Shown here in pieces: positions 35,401 to 47,400 of a stretch of DNA of 64,000 nucleotides. The stretch is from Nageia nagi (lineage: Eukaryota; Pinophyta). Positions within the stretch are counted from its first letter, which is position 1, and each line of letters begins with the position of its first letter. The notes under the pieces were generated by a model. That model searched no databases. It was not told where the DNA came from and saw nothing but the letters and a program-made list of their open reading frames with translations. The position numbers and the translations under genes are program-made. The stretch covers positions 91,140,001-91,204,000 of the forward strand of contig JBITNC010000001.1 in the NCBI GenBank assembly GCA_050084985.1, read 5' to 3'.

Positions 35401-38400
35401 CTTTGCTATTCTCAGCCATTCCATGGATTCAGAACGGTTTTTGTCAAATCAATGGAAATTAAGTCATATTTGTAGTGATGGGCATGCTAACCAAATATGA
35501 CCATATTTATGGTATAGATTTTCTCTTATGTCATATTTATGGATATATGACATGCTAACCAAGTAAGTCTGTTTTTGTGGTCTTTTCCCTTGTCACAAAC
35601 TATAATGTCTACAACTTTTATGGAGACTGTGATTGAGTTTCACTATGAATTTTTCCAACTCAGTGGATTGACCGTCTCTGTGTTCTTTTTATACCACCTT
35701 TTTTTTAATTAAAAAGTGCTTTTATATTACTTAATAAAATAATTTTTTACACTTGTTCACAAAAAGAGATGGGCGAAAAGAGATTCAAACCTCAAAAGTC
35801 CATACGAGGCAAAAAATCCTTAAATCATAAAGCTTAGAACATGCCAAATTAAAACAACTGCAGTAAAAACTGCAACAGTATTTAAGCAGTAGCAGTGGTT
35901 ATGGATCCAGATGGAGGGGGGTTTCAGTCTGAGGGCTTTCCCCATCGTACGGGTGCATAAGGAGTCTTTGTGGGACAATCCCATCCCGAATTGGCCTTGT
36001 CATCAGTAGGAGCTGGAATGTGGTTCTCTGTGCCCCTCTTGGGGGAGATGACAAGACTTAGCCTGGGAAACTTGTCGTCTGGGGGATTGGTTGGCCATAC
36101 CTGAGTTCCCCAGTTCAAAGATTGTTTTTTTTTTTTTTTATAAATTTTTATATCAACTTGATTGGGTGGCCAAACAGAAATTGTTGACAGGTCCTATAGG
36201 CTCAAATAATTTCTTTTAGTTAAGTGTTGGTGCAGCATGACATGCCATATATTCAGTAACATGATTATAACTAAAGCTCTAAACATTGTTTGCCTCCACA
36301 ACTTGATTCATCTGAGAAAGTTTCGTCGAAGTTTCAAAGATTCTAATCTTGTTTAAAGGATCAACAAATTGTTTTCAAGGAAAGTGACATATGTTCTCCT
36401 TGAGGAATCATACGAGTACATCATGCAAGATTTTCCCTTCCAAATGAGATTGTTGACAGGAAAGTTATTCACACCTTTGTCTTTGTAGATATCTCGTAGA
36501 TGTTTACTTAGTACGTATGCTTCATAACATTATGTATATGCAGTCTTGAAGGTTATGAACCACATTCGATATAAAGAAAAAATTGATACAAGCATCACTA
36601 GTATGAGCAAGGCATTTACAACATATTTCATCTTGTCTGTGGACACTATATTATAGGGCCTTTTCCTTTGACAAATTAGCCTGCATGGGTAGGGCATTCC
36701 CTTCTAGACATGACATTGGCCTTGCAGTGCATGACATAGATGACATGTAGAGGCTCCCATAGTCTTCTCCGATGCGGCACAGTCCTCAAACCCAATTAAT
36801 GTAGTCTGGAGACACCTATCTATGTGTCTCTACTATGCTGCGCTACTAAAAGCTCTCCATCAGGTGAGATCCCTAGATATGGGCTAACACCCTAGGTACC
36901 CAGCTTCCTTCACGAAGGATTCATTGAATCTGTAGTTGTTGGGATGTCCCTTTAGTAAAGGAAGGATTTCAAGGAGCAGTATGCTTGGAAAGCTACCATA
37001 CATAGAACCTTCATGAACCCTGGGAACCTGTCAAGCCTTTCCTCTGTAGTGCTAGATGAAAATAAATCGAGGATAAATAAATGACAAGACAAGAACATGG
37101 TTTTTATTGTTTTGAATGATACATTCATCTTTTCTATACAATGCTCTTGTACTTTTTGATCTGGTTGATGAAGATTAAGTGCTTTTAATAATTGGTATTT
37201 ACAGCACATTAAAAAAAACACATTTTACCATTTGGCATCTCCTTGCACATGCAATGCATTATTGTTCACAAAGTTGACCTGATCTTCAAGTTAAATTTTA
37301 TTTAGGTTCACTTGCACAATACCACAAGATCTCTCTTATTTTCAAACTTTTCATGTTGAATGATATAGTAATCAAGTAATAGCCTTTGCTTGGAATTTAC
37401 AAACACAAATTAAGTAAGAACAATTTTGAGTCATAGAATATAAAAAAACGATTCATGTGGTGCATGGTCAAGAAAAGGCACTTGCATCTATGTTAAACAA
37501 GGAGCCTGTAGGAAATTCATTCATAAAAAGAACAGGCAAAAGAGGCAAACACATTAAAATATGGATGTCCTGAATTTGACAGTAAAAGTTTTGGAATTAT
37601 TTTATTGCATGATATTTTTGGCTGATAGTTTGAACCCCTCTAACCTATTTATTTATATGCAATTGGGATATACATAATGCTTAAATTTTCTCCTTGCTTT
37701 TAGTGATTTGAAAGAAGTTTTTGGAATTTGTGTATTTGGAAATTGGTCCCGTAAAACCTCCTAAGTTTTGATAGGTTTAAAATTGGAATATATGTAGGAT
37801 CCAATTACACACAATTGAGTTTTCTCAATAAAATGCATATCCCACTTCGTGTAATTGAGTTTTGAGTAGAAAATTGTAGTTGCCTCACCTTTATTTTGTC
37901 AATTTGAGAGTGTTTTTTAATGTCAACCAAGTTTTTCTGAATTGGAAACAAATGAGGTTTATATCATTCTCCAGGGAAATGTGCAATAATTCATTAAATG
38001 GGAAATGGCCATCTTGTTCCAGGCCAATGCCAGACATAACTGTGTACAGGGTTTTCCATGAGGTGTCCTCATGGCCTTCTCAAACCCATCTTTTGAAAGA
38101 TTGGAGCTATACAATATAGAGATTCTCTGAAATTTGTCCTTATTGATTTGGCTTTTATTAGTGTTCATGTTTGTGTGTTTAGAGGCTCTTGTCTGTTTAT
38201 CAAATGAAATAAAAAACCCTGATTCAGTTTTAATCAATGTTGTAGCATATCCAGATTCTCCGTAGTTTCCTTTACTTTCAGGTTCATGGTTTTCCCTGTT
38301 TTTTACCTGGAGGAATAGAATAAAATTTTATAAATTCACATATGAAATACAAATCAATAATTTAATGTCCATTTAAAGTAACATTTCTGAGTAGTTTTAC

Positions 38401-41400
38401 ATGTAGAAGAAAACAGCAGCTTCTTGAGGAAGTTTTCCCTAATACACATTATAGCTTATTCAAATGGTATACTGATATCTAAGAGATTGTATATGCTGCT
38501 ATCTTATGTTGATTTTTGGCCTCTTTGTTCATAATATCGTATTTGAACCTTAGGGCTAGTTATGTTCTGCAATTGATGAATTTGTTAGTGTAATTTTGTA
38601 AGGGATATTCCAGCACATGAAAACATTGTTTGTTAGTAATCATATTAGTACATGCTTTTTACATGGTTAATTAGACCCTAATTCTCCTGTTTATCGTTGA
38701 CAGATATGTGCCCTCATTTATACCTCCTGGGTTGGCGACAGCCAGTTCTAAATCAAAGGAGGCTGAAAAAAAGGTAAGTATTTTAATGATTACCGAGTAA
38801 CTTGGAATGTGGAGAGTAGTATCAGTAATCAAGGTTTCTGTTCAAGGGTCAAATTATTTTCCTTCTCTGATTGTATTTTCTTTCCCCTAAAGGGAAATCA
38901 CAGTACTCAGAGACATATAACAGATTTAATTGTCAGTAAGAGGAAATATGTAATTGGTAAGGTTTAATGCTTACAGGGATTGTTGTGTAGAACATTGTTT
39001 AAGTGTTTAGTTCCCATGCTTTAATAATGAAATGGAATATTCCTATATGTTATTTGGATTGCAGAAAGAAGAGGAAAAGCCGAAGGAAAGAGAAAAGGGA
39101 AAGTCACGGAACATAGATCATTTCATGGAAGAATTAAAGGCCGAGCAAGAGATGAGGGAGAAACGGAATCAAGAACGTGGACATCGACAGAGGGAGGGCA
39201 GACAAGCAGAAAATGTATTGTGTTATCATTCTATTCTTGTGAATTTTAGTCTTTGACCAATGCACCAGTACACTCCTGTTTTTCTGTATTCCATTGTATC
39301 CAGTAGTTTGTAAAATCCTTTTTGATTTTTTTGGGAAACTTACCAAAATACCCTTGTCAGTTCATAAAATTACCAAAATAGTCCTATAAATTCATAAAAT
39401 TACCACAATACCCTTCGATCTTTAAAAATTACCAAAATACCCTTAAATTTTATGAATCAAAAAATGAAAAATATTTTAATAATCTTATAAAAAATAAAAT
39501 AATGATTGCAATATTTCATTTTATTGCAATATTTTAATAATCTTATAAAAAATAAAATAATGATTGCAATATTTTTTATGTTCTACCCACTATGATTTCA
39601 TGTAGTTAAAAAAATTACGAAAATTTTACATTAAAAAAAATTTAAATGAATTAAATGAAGTGTTACAGGGTTAAATAATTTTTTTTTCATTATTTTATTT
39701 TTTATAAGAGTATTAAAATATTTTCGCTTTTTGGATTCATAAATTCTAAGGGTATTTTGGTAATTTCATGAAATTATAGGGTTTTTTTTGGTAATTTTTA
39801 AAGATTGAGGGGTATTTTGGTAATTTCATGAACTTACAGGGGTATTTTGGTAAGTTTCCCTTGTTTTTTTCTGTTATATTGGAGTTGCTTTGTGAATTCC
39901 CACTGTACATCTATATTTATAAGTTGTCATTGATTGCTTTTGGTTACTAGAGAGACTAGTATCCTTTTCTATTTCTACTTCAGTTATATATATTGGTTAA
40001 ACACGTACAAAAATAAAATCATAAGTTTTGAGACCGTAGAAATATATATTTGGTAGCATTATTCACTATCAACCTTGTGTAAATAATACCCTTCGAAGTG
40101 TTCTTTGCATTATTCAAAACTAAGACTATTATTTGAAGAACTTTACAATACCAATTTTGTAAATCAGGTAGTATTGTTGCCATACACTGTCAAACATATG
40201 TATTTACAGACCACCTGAAGATTACAATTCTATTAAGATGAGACACATTGAAAGTGAATTAACTGTTGTATCTTAAAGTCATATATTGAAAATTCTTGTT
40301 AAGCAAGTTATCATGTTGCTCAAAGTCACATTTTGAGAGGGGGAGGCATCTCATATTTTGAGAAAGCAAAGGGTTGTGGGTATTCTAGTCAGCTTTTGGG
40401 AAGGATAAGATTTACTATTTATTATCTGCATAGGGGGACATCTAGGGGATGCTTTGAAATCCCAATTGAAGAAATATGACCCAAAGTTGATTAATTGAGT
40501 ACTTTGTGAGCCTTCCCGAAGACTTCAATGCCTATGAGAGCCAAAAAATCATTGTACTTAGTCTCTAGACAAGCAATATAATCTCCCATGAATCTCATAA
40601 TATATACAGTAGCGAAAGGTGAAATGTTCTATGTAATTCTTATCTAATGTATTCCAAGGGACTTGTCTATCATATGTAATTCTTTTATTTCCTTTTTTAT
40701 TTATATACCGAGTATTCAATGGGTATGTATAAGACAGGTTGTTTTGTATTGAGTCCATTGACGTTGGCCTTGATTTGCTTATGTCCTCCTGATTTCATTT
40801 TTTCAAGTTCTAATTCATTGATCTCTAAATGTGTGAACTCCGTTTTTAACCAAGTTTAAGCCATTTCCGCCTTTGTTTGAGGATTTTTTTGATCAAATCA
40901 TCTTCTTCAAGTTTCAAATTCATTGTTCTCCCCGAGTTTAACTTTGTTGGCATTGTATTTGATGTAAAATTGTCAAAAAATTATGATGTCCCAAGTGACT
41001 TCGCCTGTTGAAGTAAGGCTTTAAATTGTTATCTGATTTGCTTTGCAAAAGGCAACTCATCGACACAAATACAGGAATAAAAAACAAAATTTCATTATCT
41101 GCATAGTATATTAGCCTTATTATGATGTCCCACCTGACTTTGCCTGCTGAAGTAGGTTTTAAACTGTTATCTGATTTGCTTTGCAAATGGCAACTCATTG
41201 ACATAAATACAGGGAAAAGGGGAAATTCATTATCTACATAATATAGTAGCCTTAGTTACCCTACCATCTGTTGACTGTCATTATTTATAGGTTGTTTGGA
41301 GAGGGATCGGAAGCTTTCTTGTATTGAGCTCCAGAGTCCAAGTATAATATGTAATGTTTGCTTGCAATTCTTCTGCACATGTTCTCTCAGTGTATCAATG

Positions 41401-44400
41401 GTTTACTGGTCTAAGATTGTTAGGCATAGAATCCTTCCAAGAATTTTGCGAAAGAATTTTGCAAATCTTCACGTGGTATATTAATTTGGGCAGGTAATTC
41501 ATCACTACCTCATTTTTGGATGTATTCCTATACGAATCAAATTCAGATTCAAGCTCTTATATGTCATTTTCCATTGTCTCACTCTCCCTTGAAAATCGTA
41601 TATCATGTTTTTAGTGCTGCACATTGTTGGGGGCTTTTTCTGTCCTACCCTTGCTGATTGGTAAATTGGATCACAAGGCTTGTAGAAAGACTTCAACACC
41701 TGAGTGGTGGGGCGTGACCCCTACCCGCTACGAGGACTTTTACCTCAAAGGTTTGAAAGTGAAGGGTGCAAGGGTTCACTCAGGTGATAAGGTGGAGATG
41801 TTTGAAGCTGTTGCCAACTCAAATAGAATTTGTTAATCAAGGACTCGAAGGGTCCTTAATCCAGGAATAGTTATTTTTCAAAAAAAGGGGAAAAAAGTTT
41901 TGTTGCGAAAGCTATGCAAAAAAATAGAAAACAAATACAAAAGGGTTTGTGAAAAGACAATGATATATGAGTTGGGCTCTAGGGCTGAGTTTTCATTGAC
42001 TAATACGACCTTCTGAGACCATACTTATGCGAGTTTGCTATAGGTTCCACGCACCCTAATTCGAACTCGAGAGGCGACAACATGAACATCCTGACGAAAG
42101 GAGCTTGGTGCTAAGGCAATGAAAAGAAAGGTAAGGTGTGGGTATGACTCAATTGTGGGGTGAAGTTCCTATGTTAAACGACATACACAAGTCATCTCAG
42201 AACATATTAATCCCAAGTGCAAACTATGAAACATCACAATCAAACACTTCTTGAAATACTTCGAAAGATATGCAAGCACTCTTTTATCCACCTAGAGGGT
42301 TTATAAAATGTCTCAAATACTCAAGATAGCATTAAAATGTAATACTCATTCACATTCATAGTTTCAAATGAAAACCAACTCATTTCAATTCCTTTAAATT
42401 ATATCACAATTGCGAAAAGGGAAAACTTGCAAGATTGAAAGTGTTAAGTAAGTAGTCCAATTTGCAAAAAAATGTTTGATGATTTACAAATGAGCCCAAG
42501 TGGGTTATATATAGTTTTAGAGCAACCCAAAGTGTTGCCCTAACCTTAATTTTGATTTCCAAGAAATAAAATATGGTCCAACAGAAAAATGCCACATGGC
42601 ATTACAAGATATCATCCAAGTTTGTGGGAGCAAATCCTCATCCATCACAAAGTTGGGAATTTATTAATAAATAAATTAAAGTCTCCAGAAATAGCTATGA
42701 AATAATAAATAAAAGACACTAAATGTGACTAGGTGGTTGGTGGGCCCAACTCCTCTACACGTCCCTCAAAGTCATCATCCAAGAATTTGGCTGTGAGCTC
42801 CAATCCACATAGCATTTTTGATAGCTTCGGCCCATTCTTCACCATGCTGCGCTCTATCTTGTCTACGATCCTCATCATGTCTTTCTCCCACACATGAGCT
42901 TTGAGCAAATGCTCCAAGTGACTACCTGTTTGGAAAGTATTAATGTCTTTAGTCATGATCAGATTGTGAAGGAAGTGTCTCACTTCCGCCATTGCAAGGT
43001 CTTTGTCTTTGTCACGGATGGCCGCATCATCATCAAGAAACTTCACTTGGAACTCCATTTGCTCAAGACAAGTGTTTGCCTTGTCGTTGAGCTTTTGAAC
43101 ATCCTTTTGCACCTCCTGGAATCGGATGGTTATTTGGTTAACTACACGCAAATAGAACCAATATTCCTTGCAAAACTTCATATCTTCTGACTTTCGATTC
43201 TGTGTCATCTCGAATTGCATGATTATGGGCCATCTAGAATCCAAGATCTTGAGAAGACTAGTTCTCTCCATGATGATATCTTTGAGCTTTTGCTCCTCGA
43301 ATGCTCTAGTGCTCCAACGAACTGCTGTACTGCTACCAAGACCTCATCTATATGCTTCTTTTTAACTGCAATCATACCCTCAAGTGGTTTGATTTTCTGG
43401 AGTTCTTTGGTGGGTACTTTAGTCGATTCTAATTCCTTAGTTAGCTTCTTTTGTGCGGCTAACTCCTTCTTGAGGCTTTTGATCTCTTTATCTTTCATCA
43501 TACCATCTTTGGTGATGGCCTCAGCGTTGGAGATGCTTGCATGTTTCTGACCAGCCAAACCAATCGGACCTGTATTGATAATCTGGTTAATTTGTCTGAG
43601 GTCTTCAGGGCATTGCGGATTTTCCTTATCAGCTATAATGGTCTTGATGTGTATGGCGTTATCAGCTAGGTGTACATATGTATGGGTTTTTCTTGGGCGA
43701 GTGGAGCTTTCTCCTATCTGGTCATTCTTTTCTTCCGCCCCAAATTCTTCCCCGACATCCAAATTAAACACATCAAGACATTCTTCCATATTGACACCCC
43801 ACTCATTTGTGAGTGATGGCTGATAAGTCTCCACAATTGCCTCTTGAATAGTAACAACATTCTTCTTTATTCTTTTCGAGGGTCTCTCTTCTCCTTGCTC
43901 ATCATGTTCACTTGAAATCCCTGTGGCTCGTGAATATGGAGTTTTCTTCAATTGAGCCCTCTTCTGCACTATCTCAGATGTTGGCTTCTTGTCTTTCTTA
44001 GTAGATGGCTCTGACACTATTGTCCTATGGACTCCTTCCAATATCTCTACAGATTCATCTTGTTGTTGTGTGTATGGAATCTCGTCATCCTGGACTGCAT
44101 TTTCTTCCTATTCATCTTCTGAAGCTTCAATCTCCCCTTCCTCTTGATTTTCATCAAGCTTATATGAGGAACTGGAGGTTGACAATCCAGATGGTGGAAC
44201 AACTGGTGAAGGTGCAACTCTTGTGGCTCTAGGTGGTCTTGGAGATGGAGAGGGATCTTGGTGTCTATTTCTTATGTACCTCACTACCTTGTTCGTAGCT
44301 ACACGCTCTAGTTCCCTTGCGTCATACTCATCTATGGTGGCTTGCACTTGTTGCACGATTTGTTCGACTGGCCTTTTGCCACCAATAGACGCATACTATC

Positions 44401-47400
44401 CAACTGGTGTCCCAATGATTGGAGGGAACTGTAGTCCATAATGATGTCTCCTTTGATATCTTGAAGGATCATCTCTTCTTTTTGCTAGTGGTAAATGACT
44501 TCCATACACAATTCGGGGAATGGTGCTGTGAATGGAATGAATGTGCATTTGGAAAGTCCAAAGAAGACAATGTCCTGTTTCAGATCAGTAGTAGGAACCC
44601 CACGAATGCTCTCCCTCATTTGCATAGGGTCAACGTTTTGCCAATCTGTGTCTCCAATGGTCGCAAAACCAGTTCCTCGAGAATTGAGCCCCTTGGGGGA
44701 GGGCTTGTTGTCTCTCATGAATGGAGATGATGCAATCTTGTTTCAACCGTTCAAGGTCCGTAGCGAAGTCAGGAGCTGAATTGTTGGAATGTATAATGCA
44801 ATATTGTAAAGGTTATGTAATAATCTTTTATGTAAGTTCACTAATACTTAAGGGTATCATTTGATCCCTTAAGTATTTAAGTGAATATGATAATGTAACT
44901 TGTCCTACACTCAATGTCATGAGCATGCCCGTTGGGTAAAAGGATGTGCATGTCATGCTTTTGTATATTGGGTAAAAGGGTGATCCAAAGAGGGATTTTG
45001 GCCTATAAATAGAAGGCTCCCTCTTTGGATCAAACACCAATTTGTGGAGTAAAGTTATGCTAGAGGATAGTGTTTAAGAGTTGAGATTAGGAGAATTGTA
45101 AGAGTTCATATTTGAGATTAAGAGAGATCTAGTTAGTGGATATACTTCTAGTTGGAGGAACCACTTACATCTTGTGTTATCTTTGTGAGATTGATTTGTG
45201 AGTTTGTTAGATGTGTATTGTGAGCTTTCATGTGATCTTAGGAGTTTAGAGTTGTTTAGTTTATAATTCAAGTCTTTCATTTGGTATCAGAGCACCTTGA
45301 AAGCTCCTCTTCAACTTTTTTGGAGGTTCATTCTTCTTGGTTGAGGTAAAACAATTTAGAGGTATAACCTCCTATCCCTTTTAATAGTTCATTCTTGATA
45401 CTAACATTCTTTTGTAATTATGTTAGTTCAACTCCTAGCAAATATTGTCTCAATAACATAATATACTATTGCTTGTTTTTCCAACAATCTTTTATGTTAG
45501 TGATTGGGCATTAATATATTAGGCAAAATTTGCCATTTGTTTATCTTCCTCATGAGGTACGAACATTGTTACATAGTTTAAATTTGTAGGTTTGACCTGT
45601 GGTCCCCTCTTCCTTGTGGCCTCTCGTGGCTGCCAAGCCCTCTCTTTGTTGGCTGCCAAGCTTCTCCGCTTTGCTTCCTATGTTGTAGCCCCCTTCTCTT
45701 TGGTTGAAACCCCACATGTGAGTATCCTATTTGCATTGAGGAAGGCGAGGAAAGGTGATTGATCTAGTTGCTTCTTACAGTCTCGAGCAGCCTCTTCCCC
45801 TTTTGCTCTTTGGTTGGTCGCACAAGGGATAACCCTTGTATGTCAACCCACCCTCTCTATTATTGCGCGAAAGCTATCCTCCACGTGCCTATTTTTTTTG
45901 CGACCTTCCAGAAAACCCCACATCGGTTAACAAAGCCTCTGCATCTCATGAGCTCCATGAAAATACCACAATTCATGGTCGTGACCTCACCCTTGCATGA
46001 CCCCTACTACCTCCGCCTTGCCACACTTCCCCACTGCTTCCCTTCCTTACCATGACCTGGCTATGTTGGTTGCCCTTCATGGCCGTTTCAAGGCCCTCGT
46101 GGCTGTCTTCGTCAGTTTGCCCTCCGTCATCCCGAGTCTCTGCGTGACCTTATTTTTTCTCTTCTTACTCCATGTGATACTCCTTTTTTTAATCCACTCT
46201 TAACTACCTTATTTTTTTAATAATTCCTTTTAACCTATAGTGGTTGATGAGCATTTAATTCTTTTGTGATTACTTGCAAGCCATTTGCATCTAGAAGCAA
46301 TTGTATACCTTTTTTTTGGTAGACTTTTAATAGTTTTTTGCTTGCTTGAAAGCCATTTCTTTTTATTAAATGCACTTATACTCCAAAGTTAAAGCATTGT
46401 CATGATGAGTATAATTACATTACTTTAGAGTAAGTAGATGGTCAAAAATACATCATTACTCTTAAATGCACTCCTACTTTTTAAAAAAATATGGCAAATA
46501 TAAAGTTTTTTTTTTTTTAGGAGTATAATTTTTTTTTGCCTTGGTAAATACTTTTAAGTGTGGCTATTTACTTAGGAAAAATGATAAGTATTTCTTTTAT
46601 CTCTAACAAGGGGGGGATAATTCCTTTTTTAATACTTAGAAGATAAATCTTTAACTAAAAAGGGGGGAATTTGTATAATTCTTTACTTAAATGTTTATCT
46701 AGATATTGCATGCTAGAATATTGCATCTTTCTGAATTTCTTTATGCAAAGTTAAATGAACTTGTGCAAACTATGGAAATGATGAAATATTTTATGCATTT
46801 TTTTTTGTGTTATGATGGAAAGATGCATGCTTATTACTTAAATTTTTAAGTTATGATGCATTTTATGTTTTTACTTCTTTATGCAAGTATTGAGTGGACT
46901 TGTGCAAAATAACGAATGATGTAAAGATGTCCTTTAGGGGTTGGTAAACAAAACTTATTGGACTCTTAGGTTTCAAATTTCAAATGGATGATGTTTTATT
47001 TATGCTCTTTTACTTCATGTTTTGCGCCCTGATTTATTTGCTTATGCAAACAAAAACGCAAACATTGATATGAGCAACCCCTTAAAATGAACACATCCCT
47101 ACGTACATTCCATAACATGACTTGTTTGGGGAGCCATTAGGTGAGGACAGGCGGACTAGAGCCTTTAAGTCCAACAATCCATGTGGTGAAAAGTCCGTAC
47201 TTCTCAATTGCCCTTAAGTCTTCTGTTGGTTTGGACATAACTTTAATAGGTGGATAGGCATGTGTGTAGTGATACCACATGTTCGCACGTCCATTCAAAG
47301 ATTATCTTGATAACCTAGGAGGATAATTTGAAACCTAATCAAGATTAATAATTTGGCCGATTCAATATATGTCATAACCTTGGAAAATAGTAGGTACTCC

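Larger units (their letters stand above)
17811..38703 (+). other. RRC1: RRC1 intron 4, 20,893 bp
   Basis: GT-AG intron between the phase-2 donor after AAGGAAGCAG and the acceptor TCGTTGACAG. It holds copia D, a truncated LINE, an LTR-like insertion, a caulimovirid-like fragment and a hAT-like element. Most of the recognisable retroelement coding sequence inside it is antisense to the gene. Confidence 0.92.

Noticed and set aside
42400-42720. LTR of the host element left of the unidentified coding region, suggested by a TATATATA word near 42508
   Set aside because: No matching terminal repeat could be found in the right flank (52.9-54.5 kb), and no PPT or PBS is visible.
44485-44718. 77-codon alternative frame (MRDNKPSPKG...) in the unidentified coding region
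   Set aside because: It is offset from the long frame that joins the start codon at 52897 and the parts at 44356-43223; I kept the long frame, although this one also looks protein-like and a double frameshift cannot be excluded.
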